From contig JAKGHH010000003.1 in the NCBI GenBank assembly GCA_022828595.1, positions 98,355,583 through 98,419,582 on the forward strand: a stretch of DNA of 64,000 nucleotides. The letters are read 5' to 3'. This DNA is from Nelumbo lutea. Lineage: Eukaryota; Streptophyta; Magnoliopsida; Proteales; Nelumbonaceae. A program made the position numbers and the translations under genes. This document shows positions 40,281 through 51,871 of this stretch, in pieces; the stretch's first letter is position 1; every line of letters starts with the position of its first letter. Under the pieces are notes generated by a model. That model searched no databases and was not told where the DNA came from. It saw only the letters and a program-made list of their open reading frames with translations.

Positions 40281-41870
40281 ACACATGATGTTGATTTGTT
40301 TTGGAAAATCAGTAAATTTTGTTATTTGGTAAAATTAGCTTTGAATCTATTTAATTCTCAAGGAATGATTATTTTTGTATTAGAGTCATTATTCAATGCC
40401 ATATCATCTTCAAAAAATTACAATCAGCTAAAAATGAGAAAATCATCAAAAAAAAAAAAAAAGCGATCCCTGAAAAGGATGATTTCAACAATCAATTTTT
40501 GACTAATTTCTTGAAAATCAGCAAATTCGGCTAACCAAATAAAAATTTCAAGGTTGATTCCTCTAACGCTGATGTGGCTTCAACATAGTGAATGGCTGAA
40601 CCAACCATGATAACATAGAAAATCAAAATCATGTTTGAATGATCCAATTTGATATGCCGATCCAACCGAATTGACTCAAACATAGTGAATGGCTGAACCA
40701 GCCATGATAACTACGGTCTACTTTGTATTTGAAATATTGATTGAAATCTAGCATGGAGTTGAATTCAATCAAACCACGAAAGAGCAGAGAGAAAGAAAGA
40801 AATGAAAATGAAGGGTCGTGGCTCAAGTGGGGTTCAGCTTTGTATTGTAGCTTTGTTTCGTACGCTTTATGTACGCAAGGTTGCTGTGTTTAATTAAACC
40901 GAGTCTGACTCGGCGCCCATGTGTGAACCAGAGCCTCCCCCCACGAATCTCCAACGTCTCTATTTTTCATATCCAGACATACATTGAAAGCCGAGCCTCA
41001 GCTTACTAAATAGGAGTCCCTCATATTTTCCTTTTCTCACAATTTTTATTCCTTCCGGTGGCAGTCAAATTCTTCATTTTTACTCGTTTTGCCACTCCCC
41101 GCAAAACATGCATTCATTTATGAATCCCTTCACCAACTTTGGAGTAAAATAAAGGTGGATTCATGCACAACGCATATTTTATTAATGGGGCGCTGTAGTC
41201 ATTAAAACCGTGGACGTCTATTTACTAAATGTTTTGTATTTGATTTTTTTTGGAAAGTGGAGAAAAACAATAATAAATCCCTTTGTTAATATTTAAGTGT
41301 TATTAGGCATTAAATTAGTAAAATAGTGAATAAATGTCTATTCATTGGGGGAAGCGTTAAAATGAAACTTTTTTCAACGGTAGACGTACACAAATTGAAG
41401 CCTATTATTATAAGTCTATGTGTGTATGGATTCACATAATGGGGGAAATGTTGAAGTGTCATCTATGTGGCAACGTTTATTTAATAAATGCCCTTGATTC
41501 CTAACACCCTTTAAATAGGAAAACCTACATTTCTTGCAAAAGACAGAACTACCCTTATTTTTTCATTTTTTAAAAGAATTTTTGCATCTTTGCATACATA
41601 TTTTTATATATAGAGTAGGGTTACCAATGGATCGGATTTTTTGGGTCATGATAGGATAGAATTGGAATCAACTTGACAAGAAATATCAAGGAATCAGAAT
41701 TGACCAAATCCTTTAGGGTATGTAATTTTAGATCTAGAATTGAATTGATAATTTATTAGGACAATTGGGTCTTACTCGATGGATCAGATTATAATAAACT
41801 TGTTGAGAACATTATACATTTAATATATATATATAATATTATTATATATAATAATATAATAATTATGACA
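40281..41870. other. Intergenic, no gene recognised
   Basis: A 32-bp direct repeat (CATAGTGAATGGCTGAACCA...) occurs at 40584 and 40681. The segment 41610-41870 begins with GGTTACCAATGGATCGG and ends in (AT)-rich sequence, and may be another MITE remnant. No coding signal. Confidence 0.4.
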
Positions 41871-41879
41871 ATAGGTTAA

Positions 41880-42080
41880 AGAACCAAAATGACCTATCCA
41901 TTGCCGCTAGAAGTTTTATTGACAACTGGGAAAATGCCGCTAAAAGAAGTGTCGCTAGAAGTTCTAGCAGTAGTTTTCTCAGCTGCTAGTAAAAGCAAAA
42001 AACTGCTGCTAAAATTTATTTAATGGCAGTCATGGGCATCTTTAGGTAGTCGCGATTGCTGTTAAATCTATATACACTTT
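41880..42080. repeat. Subterminal-repeat-like block (possible CACTA remnant)
   Basis: Variants of GCCGCTAGAAG, GTCGCTAGAAG, CAGCTGCTAGTAA and CTGCTGCTAAAA recur in both orientations over 200 bp. Short clustered repeats of this kind are typical near the ends of CACTA-like transposons. No terminal CACTA motif or transposase is seen, so this is tentative. Confidence 0.3.
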
Positions 42081-44579
42081 TTATATAACCCGTATTTTTT
42101 TAATTTTATTTCTAATTTTCTTCAAATAACCTGTTTCTCTACATTCATCTAAATTGAAATGAAATACAAAAATCAAAACATCAATTACAAATACAATTTA
42201 AAATTCTATTCTCCATTCAAAACATTTGAGTCACAAATACATTTTAATTTCAAATTGATAGTACAAGAGATATTTCCTTCACAATGCCATTTTGGGTGCT
42301 TTTCAAATCAAGACTTCATCAACAAATAGCTTCTATTTTGAGATGAGTACCTCAAAGGTTCTCTATCATAGGGATCCTCACTCTGAGCAAACAACCTGTC
42401 CTGTGAAGCTGAGCTACTTCCTGAAGATGAATTGACATGGCATTATAATTCCCAGTATGAATATATTGACCCCTCATGAGAATCATGATTGCACTTGGAT
42501 ATTCTTGGCCATAAAGCCTTCGGCTTTCCACTCCTTGGGACCAAAATGTTTGTATTCCCCTTGCTTGGGAATAAGCTCTGAGGCCCTTCATAACCTAACC
42601 AATCTATACCTTTAGTTCTGAAATCATGTATCTATTCTAGCTAATCAATACCTTCCTAGTCACTTCTAGGTCATAGCCATCCAACATTAGTTTGGTATCA
42701 GAACAGTCAGTCCTATATATCATTTGGCATTAGAGCAAGTGATATCATTAATTTGTATATGAGCAGTGAACCCTACATAAATTTTGTGTCAAATCAAGTT
42801 GACCTACATCAGTTGGTATAATAGCAAGTTATTCTATAATTATTTACAGCCCTTTCATAAGGTTCATACTCAGCTCTTTCTTCAGTTTCATACACATCAT
42901 GCTTGCAGAAAAATTAATTCTAGCCAATAGCTAAATTAATTCTTATAGATTTCCATGAACAATTGTAATTTCAAATCTGATGCATTATGCCAAAAATTAT
43001 AGTATTTTTTGTGCAATCATCAAGGAATGTTCAACTTTTCCTAGTTCTCTCATCTAGGTTACACCTAGAGGGCTTTTGGACCCCTCTGATTGTATTCCTC
43101 CAACTGCACACACTCAAATATATAAGTATTTAAGATCCGTCCAAATATAAACAACGCATAAATGACAACTCAAAACAAACTCAGATCAGCCAATGTAAAG
43201 AAATGTCATATGGTAGTCCAACTAATATTCACAGTTTTCTGAACGAGAGTCTGGTCACTGCTCTCCAAATTCGAGGAGGATTGCTATCCCTGAATAGGAA
43301 GAAGAAGGCCTCGAGGTGGATGCTCCTCTTATGGAAGATATTAAGATGCTTGAGCTACGAGGTTCTCTGTGACATGAGGGGGGAAGGAGAAAGAAGGCAG
43401 AAATAGAATGAGGAGGGAAAAACCCCAATTCACGCCATGCTTATTCGCGGCAAATAAATTAATTTGAATGTAGTGATCGGGCCAGATCTGAACCATCCAG
43501 AGCCTTAATAGGTTTGGCCGGCTGATTTGAGAATACAAAGAGCAATGGTAGATATGAAAGTTTTTACTGCAATGATTCCAGCTTTCTCTTTTTGTTTTTT
43601 TGACTATGAAAGGCAGCTACTTATTCCTAATAAAGGACTAAGATTTTGTTTACCATTAAATATGATTTTAATTTAATTAGAGGCCTTTTTTCTTTTTCAA
43701 TTAAAGCATTACGCATCTCTTAAGAAGGTTTGTCGTTTACAATAAGATCAAGAATGAAATCTGGTTAAAACGACCACGTGTAAATGCTTTGAATTGAGGC
43801 AATTTTGCAATGATATAAGTGCATTTCTCTAGCCGTCAAAAGCTGATGAGATGTGAGAAGTCTAAAATGGGCGATTTTTGGAAAGTTTTAAATAGAATTT
43901 TTGTATTTTTTTTTATTTGTCTTCGTACGGAAAGGTGCACGGTAAGATATGTTTTCATCAACAGGTTTTAGGCAGCTCAAATCTTAATATAAAAGCTTAA
44001 TGCGTCTTTTAGCTATCAAAACTATCAGAAGATCTTCCCAAAAAGACTTGTCAAACAGTCCCTAAATTAGAGACTATTACTTGAGAAAACGGCTTCTTTT
44101 GAGTAGGAAGGCAGCCACTTAAAGCATTATATATTATTAATTTGGATTCGACTATACAATGCTGGAAAGATGTGATACTGAAAAAAAATTACAACCAATC
44201 AACCAGCATATTACTAAAAAATATTACAAACAATCAGATGGGTTTTCACCAAAATTTACACTATTAGTTTTTTTTAGCTAATTTTCTGATAAGTATGTTA
44301 TATGATCCTGCCTGTATCAAATTTTCATATGTAAATATGTAATGCTTATAAATATATTAAGCATGTATATATGTATTTACACAATTTGTTCTTCTGTTAG
44401 GAAATAAAATGATATATTGTTTGTCAAGTATACAATCTGTTAAATTGTATAGACAGAAGTAGTATATAATTTCCAAGGTTTTTTTGGTAAATAGAAGATT
44501 AGAAGCCATCGACTATTAATTTATTTTTAGGTGTACATCTGTACATCTATCTCCAACGGTTCAACCTACATACCAAGTA
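42081..44579. other. Intergenic, no gene recognised
   Basis: AT-rich sequence with only short, unrecognisable frames (for example 42352-42591 minus and 43203-43406 plus). Confidence 0.4.
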
Positions 44580-44587
44580 CCAACAAT

Positions 44588-45742
44588 CAAGATTCAAAGT
44601 ATTGGAAATGTTATGCCTATCGAAAAGACAAATTTAAGAGTTGTATCGGGATACGCCTTGGATACGGACAAAAAATTAAGATATACATGAAAATACATGG
44701 AAATGCTATAAATACTCTAATAAATCATAAATAAACATTAATATCACTAAATGTAAGACAAATGAGCTATTTATGCATAAAAATAACACATTTTAGTGGG
44801 TTTTATGAAAAAACACATTATAATCAATAAACGGGAAGTTGGGAATAGAAACATACTATCTAATTATGGATAAAATAGATCAAGTAATTATTTTGCATAT
44901 TTTATTCTAATTTTCTAAAAGCTAAATAATTATTTAGTTTTATTCAAATAATTATTTTGCATGTTTTATTCTAAAAATTAAATTAAAATTAAGAAAAGTA
45001 AATATGTAACAAAAAATTGAATGGATTTATGGACATAATAGATGAAATAATTATTTTGCATATTTTATTCTAAAAATAAAAAATATTAATGTTTTAAAAC
45101 ACAGAGGCATTCCACTACCTAGAGGCGTAAAGCATAGTTCATAATGCAAGAGGCGTAAGCTTCCTTAAGAGGAGGAAGGAGGAAGGAGGAAGGGGGGATT
45201 TCATTTTTTTTTTTTATCTTTAATAAAACTTTTATATTAAGAAAAATAAAAATGCATAATAGTTGTTAAAAGGGGGGTCTCGTCGAAGCGGAGGCGAAGC
45301 CCCCCAGCTGAAGGGGTAGGGGGCAAACCACTTTCTTTCCCCTTATCTTTTCTAACATTTGCTGAAAATTAAAATAAATTTGAAAAAACATATTTAGTTT
45401 TACTCATTCTTTCATAACCTTGAAAAACTTTTTGAATCTTGCAAATTTATAGATGTCTTGGCAAATTTTTATAAGATTTGAGTCTTTAAAAAAGTTAAAA
45501 AAGCTTTTTGAAGGGTTTGAAAAAGAAAGATGGTTTCTGAAATGGGTTTAGAAACCCTCTTTCGAAGAGATTTTTATTTGCATTTCCACCATAGTGAAAT
45601 CGTTGGCCGATATAGTGCCAAAACATACCGATACTCAATGATACGGGTATGATATGGGCATGATATGGCCTTGATACGACGAATAGATATGGCACATTGA
45701 ATTTGGTACTATGTACCATACGTGATAAAATTTTGAACCTTG
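44588..45742. mobile_element. Non-autonomous hAT-like element, family CAAGGTTCAAA, middle-size copy
   Basis: The 1155-bp element lies between perfect 8-bp duplications CCAACAAT (44580-44587 and 45743-45750). The left end CAAGATTCAAAGTATTGG and right end (reverse complement CAAGGTTCAAAATTTTATC) are inverted repeats. Both termini and long inner parts are the reverse complement of the 2.3-kb copy at 9795-12097; for example GATACGCCTTGGATACGGAC matches its GCGTATCC region. About 45085-45350 is unrelated to that copy and holds GGA repeats and GAGGCGTAA words, suggesting a nested insert. No transposase frame is present. Confidence 0.9.
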
Positions 45743-45750
45743 CCAACAAT

Positions 45751-46455
45751 ACATTGCCATCGGCTACGCCCCCCATACAGGTTGTATAAGAAAAAAAAGA
45801 AGTTTGTGTAGAGTTAATTGATCTCAGTAATAAGATCAGTAAATCCAATGGATCAAGTCTCCTTTACCGAGGTTCTCTGGACTTTAGTCCCCCATTTTGT
45901 ACCACATTGAGGGACAATGGCAAAACGCCACCCATGAAACAGCAAACTTTTTGAATTTGTTATATCTTTACTTTCTCTTTTGCACCATAGCCGTTGAAAC
46001 TTGAAAGTTTTATTTATTTATTTATAAATAGAGAGATACTGACGATAATATAAAAAGGTTGTAACAAAAAAGAAGCCTCTCCACTCTTGACGACAGTTGC
46101 AGAAAGATAAATCCCATAATACCATCCTTTGAACTTTTCCTATAAGCTTATTGGGTTCAGTAGCTTTTTGTATTTGGTGTCTAAAAAAATTTTCAGGTTC
46201 ACAATGAGGAAATCTGTCTCGGCTTTGGGGCTCACATTCATGACTACATGGGCATGTGTTCCCAATCCTACTCACACAAACACCCAAAAAAATAGGAGAA
46301 ATTGGGTGGAGGTAGAGGGGGAGGGGGAGAAAGTAACAATGTAACTGTATTATATAAAGTGACACAAATATCACCATAGAGCTTATCCACTCAAAGAATT
46401 AGCATAATCAGGTCTTTCTTATATAACATTGTTTTTGAAGAGCACTTAACTTTTA
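45751..46455. other. Intergenic, no gene recognised
   Basis: No supported gene or repeat. A short plus frame at 46129-46344 has no recognisable similarity. Confidence 0.4.
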
Positions 46456-47327
46456 CTAGGCGTCTCTTTGGCATCGTTACCGTTGTTCAAAAAAACGGTG
46501 TCACATCAGCGCCATGCTCTAGGAAATGATCATTTGTTTGAAACTGTTTTTCCATAAAAAATGGTGCTCCAAGCCATGCTTCAGAAACCAGAAAGGCATG
46601 GCTTGGAGCAACGACAAATTTGACATTTCTTGTAACTGTATCTCATTGCTGCCAATAGGGCAATGATATGGCATTGAATAATGGGTACTAGTGCTGAAAA
46701 TGTTTCCTGGGACATTGGTACCAAACAGAAAAAAACTTGTTGTTGCTACAGGAAACGACCTACCTAGCAGCAGTGATTCCAAACAAAAAAAAAAAAAACA
46801 TCGTTTTCTCAGAAAACAGTGCTTCCAACCCACACATCAACAGAAAACAATGTTACATCTGCAACATTGATGCCAAACATACTAGGCATCTATTTGGAAC
46901 CGTTGTTGTTGCTCCAAAAAATGGTGCCACATTAGCGCCATGTAGGAAAAAACGTTACTGCAGAAAACAACCATCTGTTTGGAACCGTTTTTCCATAGAA
47001 AACAATGTTCCAAGCCACACCTTGGAAACCGGGAAGGCATGGCTTGGAGCAATGCCAAATTTGGTGTTTCTTGGAGCTGCAGCTCGTTGTTGCCAACAGG
47101 GCGTGATGTGGCAATGGATAATGCGTAGAAGTGCATAAAAGGTTTCCTCGAGCATTGCTACCAAACAGAAAAAGTTGTTGTTGCTCCAAGAAAGGTCCTA
47201 CCTCGCAGCAATGACTTCAAATAAAAAAAACACCGTTTTCTAAGAAAACGGTACTCCAAGCCACACATCAACAGCACCGTTTTCTCACCGATGCTGCAAC
47301 TTTAGCATTGATGTCAAACATATACTA
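46456..47327. mobile_element. Two tandem PIF/Harbinger-like MITEs sharing CTA target sites
   Basis: Two related units of about 425 and 445 bp stand head to tail. Each is bounded by CTA (46456-46458, 46882-46884, 47325-47327), fitting a 3-bp TWA-like target duplication. The left end CTAGGCGTCTCTTTGGCATC and the right end (reverse complement TAGTATATGTTTGACATCAA) are imperfect inverted repeats. Internal words such as AACGGTG, CACCGTTTTC and CAAGCCA(C/T)(A/G)C recur in both orientations, so each unit can fold back. Short frames here are by-products of the repeats. Confidence 0.75.
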
Positions 47328-48105
47328 AAATTTTCCCACCGTTCAAATTAATTCAAATTGGCCACTCTCACGGGTGCAAGTTGCATTTCGATTAGACTAG
47401 CTAGGCAAATCCCAAATAACAATGCGTGAGATGGATATTTGAACAGCTTAACTCAATTGAGAATGTCAAATGTTGTTTTGCTTTAATTTTTCTTACCCCA
47501 TAATTTTGATGTTAATTATATTTTCCATTATATCTTTTATTTATGGATATGTTAAGGGTGATCATGGCCTAGGCCTGGGCCGCCTGGCCCCTAGTTCTGG
47601 ACCTATAATTTTTATACCTTTGTGTGCACGTGACTTGTAGATGACAATTTTTATGGTGGCAATTTTTGATGGTGATGATAGAAAATAATATGTTTTCAAA
47701 ATCTTCTATATTTTTTGTATCTTTGTGTGTTTTTATTTCTTTTAGTTATTATTATTTAATTATGACATCAAGGGTTTATACATTTGACATAAAAGATTGA
47801 ATTGTTGAATCCCATCTAAGAAAACAATTCCATTTTTGTTTTGATTTGAAATTTGTACTTTATTTCTATTGTTAATAAAAAATTATCTTTACCACACTTA
47901 TCTTTCTTTAATATAATCGATTAATATAGGATTCAATGAAAGAATGGGAGTTAATACCTTAAATATAAGACTTAATGAGAGGGGATTAAATGGAAAGAAA
48001 TGTAATAATTAAAATTACTTTTTGTGCCCTCAAAATCATAAAGGGATCAAATTTTAAAAAATAAGGGTATTCTAGTCAAGAATATGATTCAATGAATGTT
48101 GATGA
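47328..48105. other. Intergenic, no gene recognised
   Basis: AT-rich sequence without recognisable elements. Confidence 0.4.
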
Positions 48106-48111
48106 GGATTA

Positions 48112-48235
48112 GAATACTTCTTGATACTTATAGCTCGAGTTGTATTCCAAGCTATTATTTAGTTCAGGAAGTATAAGTATCAGGAAGTATCAGAATACTT
48201 CCTGATACTTATAGCTCGAGTTGTATTCCAAGCTA
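48112..48235. repeat. Local direct/inverted duplication
   Basis: GAATACTTCTTGATACTTAT at 48112 and GAATACTTCCTGATACTTAT at 48192 begin matching 43-bp segments that include AGCTCGAGTTGTATTCCAAG. Between them lies an inverted piece, TATAAGTATCAGGAAGTATC, so the region can form a hairpin. Confidence 0.85.
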
Positions 48236-48423
48236 GCTCATATGGGGTGAGTTCGTCTCATCAATAGAAAACCATGCTCAGCGAGGTGAGGTGACCTATA
48301 ACCATCCGGGCTGGACTCTATCCTCTTGAGGTCGCATTATGCCCTCAAGGTCCGGTTCATGGGTCAAGCTGTAATGCTCCTATGGTTGCCATGTGTCCAA
48401 CCACCACAAAGGTTGATTTTACC

Positions 48424-48812
48424 TAAGGGTGTCAATGGACCGGTTTTGGAGTGGACCCCATTCCATCTAAAATCAATTTGAACAGATTGGATAGACCAAA
48501 AAGACATTGGATTGGTCCAAAATATTTATTTGATTGGATTGGACCTGGTCCATTTGTATATTGGATTTGGTTGGATTAAGACAATATCTAGTCCATTGAT
48601 ATAAGATAAGAATGTAGGTGTCAATAGATCAAGTTTGAATTGAAACCAATCTAAATTAAAATGAATTTGAACAAATTGGAAGGTTTGAACATTGAATTGG
48701 ACTGGTTCAAAGTGGTCTAAATTATTTATTGAATTGAACCTGGTCCATTTTGTAATGAATTCACATTAGATTAGATCAGATTAGACCAAATCCAATCCAA
48801 TTGATACACCTA
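48424..48812. mobile_element. hAT-type MITE with 8-bp target duplication (7/8 match)
   Basis: The 389-bp element starts TAAGGGTGTCAATGGACCGG and its right end reads TAGGTGTATCAATTGGATTG as reverse complement. It is flanked by ATTTTACC (48416-48423) and ATTTTACT (48813-48820). The interior repeats TTGGATTGGTCC-like words. Confidence 0.82.
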
Positions 48813-48820
48813 ATTTTACT

Positions 48821-51177
48821 ATATCAAATATTAATTAGAATTAATAACTTAATAAAAATAATTTGAATGAATAAAAAAGTACAGTTTTATTTTTATCGAG
48901 CAATCAAATTCAAGGAAATGCATATGGGCCCGGCTGAAATGATCACCCCAATCCTATTACATGTTTAACCTTAAAAAGAGTTAAGCTGCAGATATATGCT
49001 TGTTGATTCTCCATCCAAGTCTCCTGTTCAGTCCAAGAGTAAGATATTTATTTTTGAGTTAAAGTGGAAGATACAAGAAAAAAGAATACTGACTTGGGTT
49101 GTTAAAACTGCTGGCTCACAAGTTTTGCCACGTGGAAGAACATTCCTGCAGTTTACATGAATCATCCATTGGATAGAGAAGCATCTGGATTGCTACGTGT
49201 CCATTCACCTACTTTATCCTACATCAGCCCAAATCCCACCTCGTATTTTACACTGACATTCCTTGAATGACATAAACCATTAAAAGTTCGATTCTTAGCT
49301 CCAAAGAGATAATGCTGATGGAGTCACACGTCGTTCATTCAAGAGAATCTTAAACTTTTCATGATAACTTGGACAAAGTGACTTTATTTGGAAATCGGAA
49401 TGCAGCGAAAATGAACTCACGTGGGCCCAACGTCTCTTCTGCGCCCCAAACGCGTTGAAGATATATAAATATAAATATGTACACTGGTATTATAGGACTA
49501 TATATTTGATTTTTATACTCCTTCCCTTCCAAACTAATAAGTAAAATGCAGAACTTGTATTTTAATAATTTTATAAGGTAAATCGCTGAAATTCAAGTTT
49601 TTTAATTGTTGTTGATACTTTTTTTTTTTAAGTTTGGTACTTGTAATTACCTTTCAAAGTCAAATAGAATCGAATAGTATGAGGTTCGAGCTCAACTTGT
49701 TTAGAAAGTATAAGGCTCGAACTCGATTCGACCTAAAATTTTGAGTTTGGGCTCAACTCGAGTCATAACCTTGTAAACTTGAGCTTGACTCGGCTTAAGC
49801 TCGATTTAAGAAAAAATATTTTATAAAAATTAAAAATTAAATATAAACAAGATTTTTTTTATTTGATATTAAAAAATAAGAACTATAATATTTTTATTAT
49901 ATATATTATTTTCTATAATTTAGTCAAATTCTATTAGGCTCGAGATCGATTCGTTTATTAATCGAGCATGTAATCTGGGCTCGAACTCGGTTGAAACTGA
50001 GCCAAGCTGAGCCGAGCTCAAGTAGATCATGAAGAACTAGGCTCATGGTCACCCCTAATTGCAAGTAGATCCCTTATATGAGAATCCTCTAAGAAGAGGT
50101 ATGAAAAATGTCCAAAATACTCATGTAGCTACTGTTGAGACTGATTTTTAAAGAAAAAACAATACAGATTTTATGAACAACAAGAAAAGAGAGTTTAAAA
50201 ATGCAATTTTACCTTTAAGCGATTGATATAAAAAGAGAAATTGAAAAATAAATCAATTTCAGAAAAGAGATTTGAAGGGCTTGAAGTAGTGATTTATACA
50301 AAAAAAAAAGGAAAATAAACATTTTTGTCAAAAGTCATTTAATAGGCATTTTGAACACTTTCGTATTATATAAGGGGTTAAATTGTAATTAAGTCAAAAA
50401 GTTTAGAGGAAATAATTATAATTACCAAACTTCAGAATAGATTTCAACAACGATTAACAACTTCAGAAAAGTTCATCAGTTTATCCTATTTGTATTGTAC
50501 ATATTTTTGTTTTTACTCGATTTGGAAGTGAGTAATCCACTCCCTGCAGTATAAATTCGAAAACGAGATGCAGATGCAGATGGTGGTGGCCAAACCACAA
50601 GGCACAGAGCTCTACCAACTTGGCAGAAATGCACAACCCCACACCCAATATCTGCCACATAAAAGCTTCAGCATGATTCCCTCGAAACGTCGATAAAGAC
50701 CGGAACAGATAAATAGAATAGTGTAAACTGTAAAGGCAAAATTCTTCTTGTAAAGTTCAATTTGTGCTCCTCAGAAATCGTTCACTCTTTTGTTGTTATT
50801 GACATTTGACAATAAATACTGTACGTGCCCTCCCGGCTTGCTCACCAAAACCCTACCTTTGGAACTTGTGGAACTACTGTCAGAAGTTTGTACACTGATA
50901 TGGCCAAACTTATCTTACCTCCACTGAGAAGATGCCATGAGGCGCTGGATTGGGGGCAAAATAAGAATTTCACCTCATTCCATCCGATGACATTGCTACG
51001 TTCTCATTAAACGATCTGGGTGTAATACACGTGGCACCACCCTCTGACCGAATTGACCTTACATTAACTGACTTGGCTACTCCATTCGGCCGAATGCAAT
51101 GTTTTAGAAACCGATCCGATGTGGAACCGTTTTTGCCTCTAGATCATGGATCGAACGGTTCAAATTGTACCATGGCA

Positions 51178-51178
<1 letters not shown>
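48821..51178. other. Intergenic; MITE-like remnant, no gene recognised
   Basis: The segment ending at about 50055 (CATGGTCACCCCTA) contains many CTCGAACTCG/GCTCGAG words from about 49680, like the G/C-patterned hAT MITEs elsewhere in the window, but its left end is unclear. G-box CACGTG sites occur at 49129-49134 and 49418-49423. Short frames at 50476-50658 and 50825-51010 have no recognisable product. Confidence 0.35.

Positions 51179-51211
<33 letters not shown>
51179..51211. repeat. TA microsatellite
   Basis: About 16 TA units in intergenic DNA. Confidence 0.95.
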
Positions 51212-51216
<5 letters not shown>

Positions 51217-51766
51217 TTTACCAATAAATAATTATAAATATATTTTAGATATGTCATATGTTATTTTATATTTAATATATGTTTTTAAATTCAGTTTTTA
51301 ATTTTTTGTTTATAAAAATATTAAAAATTATAATTTGAGATTAAAGAGTTTTTTTTTTATTATGAAAATAGCTAGGTAAGATGCTTATGGCATCTTGGGA
51401 TGCATTTCAAAAGGTTATTCAAAATCAAAAAATAAAAAATCCCCAATGGAATATCAGAGTGTAAAGTTATAACATTAGAATGTTTGCATGTATTGAGTGT
51501 GTAATCCATGACTTGATCACTGGATTGAGTGAACCGGTCGAGTCGAATGATTCTTAACCAAATCAATGATATTTAACTGTCTAACGGGTCTTCACTAAAC
51601 CGGACCCAGAATCCTAACCAGGTGACAATTTTAACAGTTCGACTAAGGCACGTATTCAGACTGAGTAGATACGTGGCCAAGCCAAGCACATACGTGGCCT
51701 AGACTATGTGCTACGTGCAGATGTAAGGCATTCCGACAGCCTTTCCTTTGAAAGAATTTCTGGGTT

Positions 51767-51868
51767 GGGCATGTTTACGGCAATTTATCAATTTACGGGC
51801 ATGTTTATGATAATTTATCAATTTACGGGCATGTTTGTGATAATTTATCAATTTACGGGTATATTTCT
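51767..51868. repeat. 30-bp minisatellite, about 3.4 copies
   Basis: Units begin GGGCATGTTTA at 51767, 51797, 51827 and 51857 (last one partial and diverged) and contain TTATCAATTTAC. Because 30 is a multiple of three, one frame reads as a repeated decapeptide ending IYQFTGMF, but there is no sign that it is a gene. Confidence 0.92.
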
Positions 51869-51871
51869 ATT

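Noticed and set aside
42352..42591. 79-codon minus frame in AT-rich intergenic DNA
   Set aside because: No start context, domain or neighbouring exon supports a gene.
46519..47189. Overlapping frames on both strands around the tandem MITE
   Set aside because: They repeat with the MITE units and have no protein similarity that I recognise.
49129..49423. Two CACGTG G-boxes plus ACGTGTCC, considered as a promoter
   Set aside because: No gene follows within several kilobases on either strand, so a promoter role is unsupported.
50476..50658. Segment with CCAAGTTGGTAGAGCTCTG on the minus strand, considered as a tRNA
   Set aside because: The D-arm-like words do not combine with an acceptor stem, anticodon arm and T-arm at the right spacing.
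51767..51868. Minisatellite considered as a CRISPR array
   Set aside because: Units are directly adjacent without spacers, and this is plant nuclear DNA.
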